DNA of 64,000 nt, taken from assembly GCF_000826065.2 (NCBI RefSeq), contig NZ_LN623542.1, positions 280,715-344,714 on the forward strand, written 5' to 3'. This document shows positions 16,029 to 24,795 of the stretch, piece by piece (the first letter of the stretch is position 1; the number at the start of each line of letters is the position of its first letter). The DNA is from Tessaracoccus massiliensis (GTDB lineage Bacteria; Actinomycetota; Actinomycetes; Propionibacteriales; Propionibacteriaceae). Both the position numbers and the translations under genes were made by a program. A model generated the notes under the pieces. It ran no database searches. It was given only the letters and a program-made list of their open reading frames with translations, and was not told the origin of the DNA.

Positions 16029-16059
16029 TCAGATGCTCTATCCGTTGAGCTACGAGCGC
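15987..16059 (-). tRNA. tRNA-Arg (anticodon ACG)
   Basis: The minus strand folds as a full cloverleaf: acceptor GCGCTCG/CGAGCGC, D-arm GCTC...GAGC, anticodon stem TCTGA/TCAGA around CTACGGA (anticodon ACG), T-arm GGGGG TTCGAAT CCCTC. Position 15987 supplies discriminator G; CCA is not encoded. Its 3' end abuts the integrated element. Confidence 0.95.
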
Positions 16060-16189
16060 TTGGGCAAGAAAGAACTATACGTGGTTCTTCGCCGATTCGC
16101 CAAAACGGGGCCTCGTCCACGGAAATCTGCGTCACCGCCGTGTCGCATTCCTGCTAGTTCAGGCAGTCGTCGTCAGCCACACTGGAGGC

Positions 16190-17209
16190 ATGCACACCGA
16201 CGAAGCCGCCTGCCTCAGGGCGATCCGCGCGAAGGACGCGCGCTTCGACGGGGTGTTCTACACCGGCGTCACGTCCACCGGCATCTACTGCCGGCCCTCC
16301 TGCCCGGCGCGCACCCCGCAGGCCGGCAACGTGCGGTTCTACCCCACCGCCGCGGCCGCGCAGGCCGCCGGGTTCCGCGCATGCAAGCGCTGCCTCCCGG
16401 GGGCGGCCCCGGGGTCGCCGGAATGGGACGTGCGCGGCGACACCGTCGCCAGGGCCATGCGCCTCATCGACGACGGCGTGGTGGACCGGGAGGGCGTCCC
16501 GGGGCTGGCCGCGACGCTGGGCTACTCGCCGCGCCAGTTGCAGCGGCTCCTCGCCGACGGGGTGGGCGCCGGCCCCGTCGCCCTGGCCCGCACCCGACGG
16601 CGGCCCACGCCGTCGAGCGGGGGCCTGACCTTCGTCGACCTCACCCTCCCCACCCTCCCCACCGCCATCTCGCGGGTGCGGCGCCTGCTCGACCTCGACG
16701 CCGACCCCGTCGCCGTCGCCGGCCACCTCGGCCGCGACCCCCACCTGGGCGCGCTCGTGCGGAAGCATCCCGGTTGCCGGATCCCTCGCAGCGTCGACGG
16801 TGACGAGTTGGCCGTGCGGATCGTCCTCGGGCAGCAGGTGTCCACCGCTGCGGCCCAGACCCACGGGGCGCGGTTGGTCGCGGCGGCGGGGGCCGCCGTT
16901 GAGACCCCCATCCCGGGACTCACGCACCTGTTCCCCACCACCGAGGCCGTGGCGGAGGTTCCCGACTCGGCGCTGGCCTTCCCGGACGCGCGCCGCCAGA
17001 CGCTGCGTCGGCTGGCCCGCGCGCTGGCCGGGAGAGAACTCGATCTGGGCGTCGGGGCCGACCGCGCCGAGGTATGCGGCATCAGCCTCGGTGGCCACGA
17101 CTCCTGGCGCCCCTGGCGCAGCTACGCCGCCCAGTACCTGTGGGCCCTCACACCCCACGCCGTCAACACCATCCCGGGCCGTCCGGCCTGCCACCCGGAG
17201 GATCAATGA
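16190..17209 (+). CDS. Ada-AlkA fusion with two internal deletions
   Basis: 339 residues, while actinobacterial Ada-AlkA proteins are usually near 480-500. Residues 1-80 are an intact Ada zinc domain with C34, C38, C65 and C68 (YCRPSC, CKRC). Residues 85-140 give only the first helix-turn-helix of the AraC unit. It then jumps into the late AlkA N-domain (TLPTAISRVRRLLDLDADP) and the HhH start (DELAVRIVLGQQVSTAAAQT). After DLGVGADRAEV the expected PGIGPWTA...D segment with the catalytic Asp is absent, resuming at WRPWRSYAAQYLWAL. Both gaps keep the frame. Methyl-DNA sensing may survive; glycosylase activity should not. The stop overlaps the ogt ATG. Confidence 0.8.
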   Translation: MHTDEAACLRAIRAKDARFDGVFYTGVTSTGIYCRPSCPARTPQAGNVRFYPTAAAAQAAGFRACKRCLPGAAPGSPEWDVRGDTVARAMRLIDDGVVDREGVPGLAATLGYSPRQLQRLLADGVGAGPVALARTRRRPTPSSGGLTFVDLTLPTLPTAISRVRRLLDLDADPVAVAGHLGRDPHLGALVRKHPGCRIPRSVDGDELAVRIVLGQQVSTAAAQTHGARLVAAAGAAVETPIPGLTHLFPTTEAVAEVPDSALAFPDARRQTLRRLARALAGRELDLGVGADRAEVCGISLGGHDSWRPWRSYAAQYLWALTPHAVNTIPGRPACHPEDQ

Positions 17210-17685
17210 GCACCTACAGCATCATGGACAGCCCCATCGCCGCCCTCACGATCGTCGAGCGCGACGGCGGGCTGGCCGCCATCTACATGACCGAGCACCG
17301 GCACGCGCCCGGCCCGGAGACGTTCGGCGAACGGGTGGACGACGCCCTCCCCGAGGTCACCCAGCAGCTGCGAGAGTACTTCGACGGTGAGCGCACCGTC
17401 TTCGACCTGCCGCTGAACCCGGTGGGCACGGAGTTCCAGCGCTCGGTGTGGTCGGAGATGGCCGCCATCCCCTACGGCGAGACGCTCACCTACGGCGACA
17501 TCGCCGCGGCACTGGGTCGCCCGTCGGCCTCACGTGCTGTCGGCACGGCCGTGGGCCGCAACCCCATCAGCATCGTGGTGCCCTGCCACCGGGTGGTGGG
17601 CAGCTCAGGAAAGCTCGTCGGCTACGCCGGGGGCGTGGACCGCAAGGAGTACCTCCTGGCCCACGAACGGGGGTTGATGCGATAA
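17206..17685 (+). CDS. ogt: Methylated-DNA--protein-cysteine methyltransferase
   Basis: 159 residues. It removes O6-methylguanine lesions by suicidal transfer to Cys127 in the IVVPCHRVV motif. The C-terminal DNA-binding part (VWSEMAAIPYGETLTYGDIA, then ASRAVGTAVGRNPI, then GYAGGVDRKEYLLAHE) is complete, and the N-terminal domain is of normal length. ATG 17206 overlaps the TGA of ada-alkA, so the two alkylation-repair genes form one unit. Ogt is intact although its neighbour has lost its catalytic segment. Confidence 0.95.
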   Translation: MSTYSIMDSPIAALTIVERDGGLAAIYMTEHRHAPGPETFGERVDDALPEVTQQLREYFDGERTVFDLPLNPVGTEFQRSVWSEMAAIPYGETLTYGDIAAALGRPSASRAVGTAVGRNPISIVVPCHRVVGSSGKLVGYAGGVDRKEYLLAHERGLMR

Positions 17686-17746
17686 CTGTCCTTCAGACGG
17701 GGTCACCCCCACCGAATGGGGCAGGGTGACCCCACCTGGAGGACAT

Positions 17747-18163
17747 TCACGGGGTCGCGGTGAGCCGCTCCAGGATCTCGAGCGCGCTGGAGACACTGTC
17801 GATGGGCACCAGGAGGTGGTCGTGGTGCAGCCCGGCCAGCATGTTGCAGCTGATCCCGGCCCCGGCGAGGGCGGTGGACACGGCGGCGGTCAGCCCCACC
17901 GCTTGGAGGGACGAATGCACCTCGAGCGTGATCCAGCCGAAGACGCCGACGAACTGCTTGTCATAGTCGAGCGCCACCTCCTCCTCGAGGACCAGCGTGC
18001 GGCCCTCCTCCTCCACGATCACGGCCTGGGCCTCCACCTCGAGCGCCTCCCAGTCGTAGTCGTCGAGGGTGTCGTCGGCCCGGAGCACGTAGACGAAGCG
18101 CCCGTCGCGCACGGAGGGAGAGAGGTCGCGCAGCAGCGCGCCGAGATCAGTCAGACCAGCCAT
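17747..18163 (-). CDS. ACT-domain protein (COG3602-like)
   Basis: 138 residues: MAGLTDLGALLRDLSPSVRD, then FVYVLRADDTLDDYDWEALE, later GWITLEVHSSLQAVGLTAAV, then GISCNMLAGLHHDHLLVPID. The repeated beta-alpha-beta pattern with a central small-molecule loop (HSSLQAVGLTA) matches tandem ACT domains of the COG3602 type, which usually bind amino acids or similar ligands. No catalytic domain is attached. It stands alone between ogt (convergent) and tRNA-Ser. Confidence 0.75.
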   Translation of the reverse strand: MAGLTDLGALLRDLSPSVRDGRFVYVLRADDTLDDYDWEALEVEAQAVIVEEEGRTLVLEEEVALDYDKQFVGVFGWITLEVHSSLQAVGLTAAVSTALAGAGISCNMLAGLHHDHLLVPIDSVSSALEILERLTATP

Positions 18164-18236
18164 GGCTTCAGCCTAGGGCCGCGGGCATGGAGCACAGTGG
18201 CGTGGAGCGTCGCGCCGGCGAGGTGCCCCAGAAGAC

Positions 18237-18262
18237 GCAGAAACCCCCGGGACGGGGGGTTC
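18237..18262 (-). terminator. Terminator of tRNA-Ser(GCT)
   Basis: On the minus strand AACCCCCCGTCCCGGGGGTTT forms a strong hairpin ending in T residues about 10 bases after the tRNA, a normal intrinsic terminator (motif cut: stem arms AACCCCC and GGGGGTT). Confidence 0.75.
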
Positions 18263-18273
18263 TGGTTCACTGG

Positions 18274-18364
18274 CGGAGGTGGCGGGATTTGAACCCGCGA
18301 TCGAGTTGAAGCTCGAAACCCGCTTAGCAGGCGGGCGCCATAGACCGTACTAGGCGACACCTCC
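18274..18364 (-). tRNA. tRNA-Ser (anticodon GCT)
   Basis: 91 nt including discriminator G. Acceptor GGAGGTG pairs with CACCTCC, the anticodon loop is CTGCTAA in the stem CCCGC/GCGGG, there is a long variable arm (CGAGCTTCAACTCG) as in class II tRNAs, and the T-loop is TTCAAAT. No CCA is encoded. Confidence 0.95.
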
Positions 18365-18452
18365 AGTGCCGAACCAGCCTAGCCGAGCGGAATGGTGAGC
18401 ACCAAACAGGCCGGGGTTACACTGGCGCGCAGGACGATTTCAGGGAGATTGC

Positions 18453-20339
18453 ATGAGCGACGAGACGCCGCGCCGGGGCTACGGCCTCGGAGACGAGCCT
18501 GACATCGATGCCGCACGAGACCTCGACGGCGGTGAGGACGGCGTCGAAGACACCTCGGTGCTGCGACGCTCCCTCCTGGAGAACAAGAACTGGTTCCGCC
18601 CCGCGGCGGGCCCTGCGCCGGTACCCAGCAGGGCCAAGGAGGCGCTCAGCGAGTGGGCCGACGTGCCCTTCGGGCAGGAACCCAAGCCCCGGCACGCCGG
18701 CTCCCCCGCCACCGTCACCGACGGCGGCGGCGCCCCCACAGATCCGGGCTCAGGCTCGTCCCGCGCCGGTGACGAGGGCAAGCGCAAGAAGCTGCGCACC
18801 TCGCTGCTGCTCACCGTCGCCTCAGCCATCCTGCCCGGCTCCGGCCTACTGGGCGCGCCGGAACGCTGGCAGAAGATCACCGGCGCCGTGACCGCCGTCG
18901 GCGCCATCGCCCTGGTGGGCTACTTCGCCAACTGGGCGCTGAACGACACGGCCAGCTTCGCCACCATCGCCGTCGACCCCGATTTCCTCGGCCGTGCCGC
19001 ACTGTCGCTGATCATGCTGGGCCTGATCTGGGTGGCGCTGATCGCCACTACCCACATCGCCACGCGCCCCGGCGGCCTCGGCCACGGGCGGCGGGTGCTG
19101 GGTGCGGTGCTGGTCACCGCGCTCGCGTTCGGCGTGGCGGCCCCGTCGGCGCTGGGCGCGCGCTACTCCCGCGACCAGATCCTGCTGCTCGAGAACGTCT
19201 TCGGCCCGGAGAACCCCGGCGACGGCGGTAGCGACGGCGTGAAGTCCACCACGCGCCCCACGCTGGCCACCGAATCCACAGAGGACCCGTGGAAGGACAT
19301 CCCGCGGGTGAACGTGCTGCTGCTTGGCGCCGACGGCAACGAGGCCCGTGCGGACGAGGTCGAGAAGTACAGCGTGCGCACCGACACGATCATGGTGGCC
19401 TCCATCGACACCGTCACGGGTGACACCCTCCTGGTGCAGATCCCCCGCAACGTGCAGTACACGCCCTTCCCCGAGGGCTCGGAGATGGCAGAGGCCTTCC
19501 CCCGCGGTTTCCGCGGCGAGCCAGAGGCAGACTGGCTGATCAACTCCATCTGGGCCAAGACGGAACTCGACTACCCCGACCTCATGGAGGGCAACACCTT
19601 CCGCGGCGCGGAGGCGCTGAAGTTGGGTGTCGAAGGCATCACCGGTCTCCACATGGACTACTTCATGATGCTCGACATCGATGGACTGCAACGACTCATC
19701 ACGGCGATGGGCGGCGTGGAGGTCAACATCAACGAGCCGCTACCCATGGGCACCGCCAAGAACTGCCGCGACCCCGAGCGCTGCCTCCAGCCCGGCCCGG
19801 ATCAGCGCCTCAACGGCTACGAGGCCATGTGGTACGCCCGTAGCCGCGCCACCACGTCGGACTACTCGCGCATGGCGCGCCAGTCCTGCCTCATCGACGC
19901 GGTGATCAAGCAGGCCAACCCCGCCACCATGCTGACCAGCTACGAGGGCATCGCCAATGCGGCCTCCCACATGGTCACCACCGACATCCCGCAGCCTGAC
20001 CTCAAGGCCTTCGTCCAGTTGGCCTTCAAGGTCAAGGACGCCAAGGTGCAGCGCCTGGTCTACTCGCCCGGCAAGAACGGCTACTCCTACGAGAACCCGG
20101 ATTTCGACGAGATGCGCGAGGCCGTCGAGAACGTCCTCAACCCGCCGGACCCCGAGCCGACGACGGCCGCACCCTCGCCCGTCCAACCCACCGCGGCGCC
20201 CACCACCGTGGAGCCCACGGCGGACCCGACGACGGCCTCACCGTCGCCGTCGGCCACCCCTGAACTGCAGGAGGGCGCGCAGACCGTCGCCGACGCCTGC
20301 GCCTGGCACGGCTACCCGGAGGGCGAAGAGGAGGGCTGA
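18453..20339 (+). CDS. LytR-CpsA-Psr (LCP) family wall-polymer ligase
   Basis: 628 residues. Residues 1-115 are a charged cytosolic region. Hydrophobic segments follow (SLLLTVASAILPGSGLLG, GAVTAVGAIALVGYFANWAL, AALSLIMLGLIWVALIATTH, VLGAVLVTALAFGVAAP). The LCP domain starts near 285 (RVNVLLLGADGNEARADEVE) with RTDTIMVASIDTVTGDTLLV, QIPRNVQ and YARSRATTSDYSRMARQSCL. The tail from about 565 is Thr/Pro-rich with a final Cys. LCP proteins transfer undecaprenyl-linked polymers to peptidoglycan, so this one could attach the glycans encoded downstream. Multiple membrane spans before LCP are unusual but known in actinobacteria. Confidence 0.92.
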   Translation: MSDETPRRGYGLGDEPDIDAARDLDGGEDGVEDTSVLRRSLLENKNWFRPAAGPAPVPSRAKEALSEWADVPFGQEPKPRHAGSPATVTDGGGAPTDPGSGSSRAGDEGKRKKLRTSLLLTVASAILPGSGLLGAPERWQKITGAVTAVGAIALVGYFANWALNDTASFATIAVDPDFLGRAALSLIMLGLIWVALIATTHIATRPGGLGHGRRVLGAVLVTALAFGVAAPSALGARYSRDQILLLENVFGPENPGDGGSDGVKSTTRPTLATESTEDPWKDIPRVNVLLLGADGNEARADEVEKYSVRTDTIMVASIDTVTGDTLLVQIPRNVQYTPFPEGSEMAEAFPRGFRGEPEADWLINSIWAKTELDYPDLMEGNTFRGAEALKLGVEGITGLHMDYFMMLDIDGLQRLITAMGGVEVNINEPLPMGTAKNCRDPERCLQPGPDQRLNGYEAMWYARSRATTSDYSRMARQSCLIDAVIKQANPATMLTSYEGIANAASHMVTTDIPQPDLKAFVQLAFKVKDAKVQRLVYSPGKNGYSYENPDFDEMREAVENVLNPPDPEPTTAAPSPVQPTAAPTTVEPTADPTTASPSPSATPELQEGAQTVADACAWHGYPEGEEEG

Positions 20340-20358
20340 GGAAGCCCGCCACCTCACC

Positions 20359-20459
20359 GGATTTCGACACTGCTCGCTGGCGCTCGCAGGCTCAATCAGC
20401 GGCTGGGGGCGCTCGCAGGCTCAATCAGCGGCTGGGGGCGCTCGCAGGCTCAATCAGCG
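20359..20459. repeat. 29-bp tandem repeat of the GTTTCGACA...GCTCAAC family
   Basis: A TTTCGACACTGCTCG half-element is followed by units beginning CGCTCGCAGGCTCAATCAGC at 20381, 20410 and 20439, spaced 29 bases; the last unit is partial. The half-palindromes TTTCGACAC and GCTCAATCAGCG recur as complete elements at 41289-41420 and 49574-49724. It sits between convergent genes (LCP and the next). Confidence 0.8.
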
Positions 20460-20460
20460 A

Positions 20461-20901
20461 TCAGATGCCCTTAACGACGCGGAGGCGTTCGCGGATGTCG
20501 AGCACCACGTCGTCGACCTGCTTCGGGTCGTTGCCCGGGAACATCAGGTAGGTGGCCCTGTCCGGGCCGTGCTGGATGGTCACGCGGTTGCCGCTCTGCG
20601 TCTGGGTGACCTTGGTGACGTCTCCCCAGTGGCCCTCGCCGTTGACCTCGCGGCCCTCCACGCGGTAGCCGTCCTCCGTGAAGGTGACCTGCACGGCGTT
20701 GCGGCCCATGGTGGTGAACGCGGCGGCGAACAGCACGAATCCCGCCGCCATCACCATGCCGCCGAGGATCGCGACGAGGACATGCCACCCGGAACTCAAC
20801 GCCGCGACCAGCACCACGGCGCCCAGGAGGGTGGCCACAGCGGCGATCGCAAACGCCCGCACGGGTGGCCGGGCCTGGATGAGGTAGGTCGTCTCTGCCA
20901 T
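20461..20901 (-). CDS. Two-TM protein with C-terminal PH-like region
   Basis: 146 residues from ATG 20901 (MAETTYLIQARPPVRAFAIA). Two adjacent hydrophobic helices (AIAAVATLLGAVVLVAAL; VLVAILGGMVMAAGFVLF) precede a beta-rich soluble part (VQVTFTEDGYRVEGREVNGE, then VTKVTQTQSGNRVTIQHGPD). The arrangement resembles small PH-domain membrane proteins of actinobacteria. Function unknown. It is convergent with the LCP gene across the repeat. Confidence 0.65.
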   Translation of the reverse strand: MAETTYLIQARPPVRAFAIAAVATLLGAVVLVAALSSGWHVLVAILGGMVMAAGFVLFAAAFTTMGRNAVQVTFTEDGYRVEGREVNGEGHWGDVTKVTQTQSGNRVTIQHGPDRATYLMFPGNDPKQVDDVVLDIRERLRVVKGI

Positions 20902-21000
20902 GCCACCGAGCGTACTGCGTCCCTCCGACAGGCAGCGCTCCTCATCCTCGGAGGCGGCCGGCTCAGGAACCGGCCGCAACCCGCTACGATGGAGCGCACT

Positions 21001-21088
21001 GGCGAGGTCGCATAGTGGACTAGTGCAGCCGCCTTGAAAGCGGCCGAGTGGCAACGCTCCGTGGGTTCGAATCCCACCCTCGCCGCCA
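21001..21088 (+). tRNA. tRNA-Ser (anticodon TGA)
   Basis: 88 nt with encoded CCA at 21086-21088. Acceptor GGCGAGG/CCTCGCC, anticodon stem CCGCC...GGCGG type around CTTGAAA (anticodon TGA), extended variable arm, T-arm GTGGG TTCGAAT CCCAC. Confidence 0.96.
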
Positions 21089-21121
21089 GATCGCCCGACG
21101 CCGGCTCGGGCTGGAGGACAG

Positions 21122-22060
21122 ATGCCACCCAAGAGCCCACTTCCGCCCCGCCACGGGCTGCAGGCCGCCTGGGTGCGCACCCCGGACCGCGATCCCGCCA
21201 ACGCGCTGCCCTGGCCCACGATGCGCGACTGGCTCGTCCACAAGCTCGCCCCGTCGCCGGAGGACGTCGACGAGATGCTGTCGCGCGGCGCCTTCGTCGA
21301 CGACCGGGGTCGCCCCTGGACCGGCGGGGAGGTCTACCGCCCGCACACGTTCGTCTGGTTCCACCGCGAACTGCGCGACGAGGCCGAGGTGCCCGGCGAG
21401 CTGACGGTGCTGCACCGGGATGAGCGCATCGTCGTGCTCGACAAACCGCACTTCCTCTCCTCCATCCCGCGCGGTAGGCACGTGGTGCAGAGCGCCGTGG
21501 TGAAGGCCCGCCAGTCGCTGGGGCTGCCGGAGTTGTCCGCCTCACACCGGCTCGACCGCGGCACCGCCGGCGTCCTCCTCATGACCACCGAGCAGCGGTG
21601 GCGCGCCGCCTACCACTCGGTGTTCGTGGACCGCTCGGCGCGCAAGGTCTACCGCGCCATCGCCCCGTTCGACGCATCGCTGAGCTTCCCGCGGCGCGTC
21701 GAGTCACACCTCATCAAGCGCGTGGGCACCATGCAGGCCGAAACCCTGGACAGGGAGCCGAACGCCTTCACGGACATCGACGTGCTCGAAGTGCGCGGGA
21801 GCCATGCCCTCTACGAGGTACGCCCCCTCACCGGGAAAACGCACCAGATCCGCGCCCACTTCAACCAGTTGGGCATCCCTCTGCTGGGCGACCCCCTGTA
21901 CCCCGAGGTACTGCCCACCGGGATCGACGACTTCTCCACCCCGCTGCGGCTGTTGGCGTGGTCGCTGGAGTTCACAGACCCGGTCGACGGGACCCCGCGC
22001 CGCTTCGACTCGCGGCGGGACCTCGACTGGCCGTCACGAGACGGTGAACCCACCGCGTAG
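21122..22060 (+). CDS. RluA-family pseudouridine synthase
   Basis: 312 residues. It should isomerise uridine to pseudouridine in rRNA or tRNA; the exact target is not readable. The catalytic Asp145 lies in SHRLDRGTAGVLLM, followed by KVYRAIAP and the closing motif GKTHQIRAHFNQLGIPLLGD. There is no S4 domain; the N-terminal 90 residues (PTMRDWLVHKLAPSPEDVDE) match the actinobacterial RluA-like subgroup. ATG 21122 follows the tRNA-Ser gene by 33 bases and the sequence GGAGGACAG. Confidence 0.92.
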   Translation: MPPKSPLPPRHGLQAAWVRTPDRDPANALPWPTMRDWLVHKLAPSPEDVDEMLSRGAFVDDRGRPWTGGEVYRPHTFVWFHRELRDEAEVPGELTVLHRDERIVVLDKPHFLSSIPRGRHVVQSAVVKARQSLGLPELSASHRLDRGTAGVLLMTTEQRWRAAYHSVFVDRSARKVYRAIAPFDASLSFPRRVESHLIKRVGTMQAETLDREPNAFTDIDVLEVRGSHALYEVRPLTGKTHQIRAHFNQLGIPLLGDPLYPEVLPTGIDDFSTPLRLLAWSLEFTDPVDGTPRRFDSRRDLDWPSRDGEPTA

Positions 22061-22127
22061 GTCGAGTGGGGGTCGAGGTTCGGCCCGCACCGAGAGGGCG
22101 CTGTTATCGTGACGGCGGAGGTTCCAG

Positions 22128-24008
22128 ATGACGCACCGATTCAAGGCCGTGAAGGTCGCCCTGCTGAGCCTGCTGGTGACGCTGGGCCTCGCCGTCGTGC
22201 CCCCCGCGGCGACGGCGGAGGCGCTGGATGTGTACACCACGCCCGGCACCCACTGGCTCAACGGCCGCGAGTGGAAGACGGCCTGCGAGAAGTACTCCTC
22301 GACGGTGGAGCGCTGCCGCACGGAGATCAAGGCCACCACGATCGCCTACATCAACGGCCGCTACGTGCAGACCACCGGCTGGACGTTCAACAACCTCACC
22401 TACAAGCCTTCAGCGCGGAGCCAGTGGGCCGGCAACGTGCTGGCCACGCCCGGCGAACACACCAGCGGCGGTCGCCGTTGGAAGACCGAGTGCGACACCC
22501 AGTGGACCGGCCTGGGCGCCTGCCGCTCGTCGATCTGGATGACCACCTACACCACGGCACCGAGCGGCCCCGGCTACGTGGCGAAGCACTAGTGGGTGTT
22601 CAACAACATCGTGCGGTTCACCGACCGCGGCCCCGCCGCCGAGTTCTGCGTCCCCGCGGAATCGACCCGCACCGCGGCCGACGCGGCCGACGCGGCCAAG
22701 GCCCTGAGCGTCGCCGAGGAGGCGGAACCCACCGTCGAGCCCGAACCCGAAGACCGGCCCCTGAGCGTGCGCGCCAGCGAACAACAGAGGGCCGCCGAAG
22801 AGTCGCCATCACCTGAACCTGAACAGTCGGTGAGCCCATCCCCCGCGACCCTCGAGCCCGCAGCCGCCACCCCCGCGGCCGTGCCCGCTGCGCAGGCCGC
22901 AGTGATCACGTCGGTGCAACACGAGGGCTACCCCGGCGGCGCACTGTACGACAGGCTGGGCGACATCCAGGTCAAGGGCACCGCGTCCGCACCCGACGGC
23001 ACCCAGGTGAAGGTGGAGCTGCGCGATGCGACGGGCAAGGCCAGGTCCTCGGGCACGGCGAAGATGGCCAAGGGCGCCTTCACCGCGTACGTCGCCGGCG
23101 GATTCGCGGGCGAGGGGATCATCGCCGTCACCGGCCCCGACGGCGCTGAGATCGCGCGGCAGGTGACGCTCCGCAAGGCGGGCGTCACCGTCACCGGGGA
23201 TGGCAAGATCGACCCCCTCGGCACCGCGTCGGTCACCGGCAAGGTGGCCCCGGGGATCGGCAACCTGCTGGTGCAGGCGATGGTCTCCACCTCCGGGGGG
23301 TGGGTCAAGGCCGGCGAGGCCCGCACCACCTCCGATGGCACCTACAGGCTCGACTACGCCTACGGCCAAGGGTCGCTCGGCACCCAGCAGGTGCGCGTGT
23401 GCGTCACCCTCCCGTGGGGCGCGACCATCCCCAGTGCCGGGTCGCTCAGCATCGAACGGGTCCGCGCCGCGAACCCGGTGATCACCAACACCACCGCCGC
23501 GGAGGTGGCGCTCACCTACCGCAGTGGCTGCCCCGTCGGCCCCAGCTCGCTGAGCACCATCCGCATCAACCAGCAGTCGATGGACGGGCGGGTCTACCGC
23601 GGCGAGATCATCGTGCGGCGTGACCGGGCCGCGGAGGTCGCCGACGTGTTCAAGCGCACCTTCGAGGGCGATTTCCCCGTCTTCCAGATGACCAACCCCA
23701 ACGAGTTCGGCGCCGACGACATCAAGATGATGGCCGCCAACAACACCTCGGGGTTCAACTGCCGCAGGGTGGTGGGCAACCCGTACGCGATGTCGCCGCA
23801 CAGCTACGGCTACGCCGTGGACGTCAACCCGGTGCAGAACCCGTACCGAGATCCCAACGGCAAGTGGCATCCCAGCACCGCGCACGTGAAGCGCACCCCG
23901 GTGGTGCCCGGCATGCTGACGGCCACGAGCGTCCCGGTCAAGGCGTTCCAGTCCCACGGCTGGAGCTGGTTCTCCGGCTGGGACTGGCACCACTTCGAGA
24001 AGCGGTGA
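22128..24008 (+). pseudogene. Secreted M15 peptidase with an in-frame amber codon
   Basis: ATG 22128 starts MTHRFKAVKVALLSLLVTLG, a signal peptide, and then the same double Cys module as the element protein at 12542 (TTPGTHWLNGREWKTACEKY; VQTTGWTFNNLTYKPSARSQ). Codon 155 (22590-22592) is TAG, where the paralogue has a Gln (QWVLNN); after it the same frame continues WVFNNIVRFTDRG, a Pro/Ala linker, beta-rich repeats and an M15 D-Ala-D-Ala carboxypeptidase-like domain (MSPHSYGYAVDVNPVQNPYR; GWDWHHFEKR) with its His, Asp, His zinc ligands. 626 codons in all. As written it yields a 154-residue secreted fragment; the downstream GTG 22596 has no ribosome binding site or signal peptide. Confidence 0.85.
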
Positions 24009-24013
24009 GCGCG

Positions 24014-24778
24014 ATGTACCGAGGGGCGCTCGTCCTTGGCGCACTGGCGCTGGGGCTCTCCGGGTGTGCTCCCGCCCCGGGGCCGGCGGTGAGCACGCCG
24101 CCTCCTGTTGCCTCAACGCTGGCCGAGCCCACCGTCGACGCGTCGACGGCCGGGCCAGGCAGCCCCGAGGCCTCGCCCACGCAGATAGCGCCGGCGACGG
24201 TGACGCCCACGCAGCCACCCACGACTCCCCCGACGGGGCGGGCCGTGCCGCCAGCGGAGCCGCCTCCACCACCCACCGCCCCGGCCCCCAGCACGGCGGG
24301 CGGGTTGACGGAGCAGGACGTGCCCAGCGCGGACCACTGGCAGCCCACCGCCAAGCAGGGCAGCGCCGAAGAAGGCTTCATGGGCAACGGCACGTGGGTG
24401 CACGCCACCTCCGCGGAGCACTCGGCCTACGCGGCAATCGCGCTGGGGTGCGCCGAGGTGGGCTCCTACCCCCAGCCCACCGCGGCGCTGGAGGGCAGCC
24501 TCACGGACGAGGCTGGGCGCCCGGGGATCGGGTTGGCGCTGGAGTTCGCCAACGCCACCGAGGCCGAGGCCTACTTTGCCGAATGGCTGCGCCAGGCGGA
24601 GGCCTGCGTCGGCACCGCCACCCAGAAGATCTCCGCCACCGGCGACACCTGGCTCGGCCGCCGCAACCTCGAGACCGTGTGGACAGAGGCCGCCGGCGTG
24701 CGCGGAAGCACGGTGCGCCTGCTGATCGTCGATTCGTCCGACGCGGACCTCGGCACCGCCCTCGACGGCGCCAGATGA
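24014..24778 (+). CDS. Lipoprotein with Pro/Thr linker
   Basis: 254 residues from ATG 24014 (GTG 24005, overlapping the previous stop, is also possible). MYRGALVLGALALGLSGC carries a lipobox with Cys18. A Pro/Thr/Ala spacer of about 80 residues leads to a globular C-terminal domain (WQPTAKQGSAEEGFMGNGTW, later LALEFANATEAEAYFAEWLR, then TVRLLIVDSSDAD). It resembles sensor-domain lipoproteins of actinobacteria. Direct juxtaposition to the M15 gene suggests co-transcription. Function unknown. Confidence 0.75.
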   Translation: MYRGALVLGALALGLSGCAPAPGPAVSTPPPVASTLAEPTVDASTAGPGSPEASPTQIAPATVTPTQPPTTPPTGRAVPPAEPPPPPTAPAPSTAGGLTEQDVPSADHWQPTAKQGSAEEGFMGNGTWVHATSAEHSAYAAIALGCAEVGSYPQPTAALEGSLTDEAGRPGIGLALEFANATEAEAYFAEWLRQAEACVGTATQKISATGDTWLGRRNLETVWTEAAGVRGSTVRLLIVDSSDADLGTALDGAR

Positions 24779-24795
24779 GGGACGCTGAGAAATAA

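Noticed and set aside
20381-20459. Possible CRISPR array
   Set aside because: The 29-bp units adjoin without spacers and derive from a dispersed repeat; no cas genes are present.
22590-22592. TAG decoded as an amino acid (recoding)
   Set aside because: TAG ends other genes here normally (for example at 33495), and no recoding signal or suppressor tRNA was seen.
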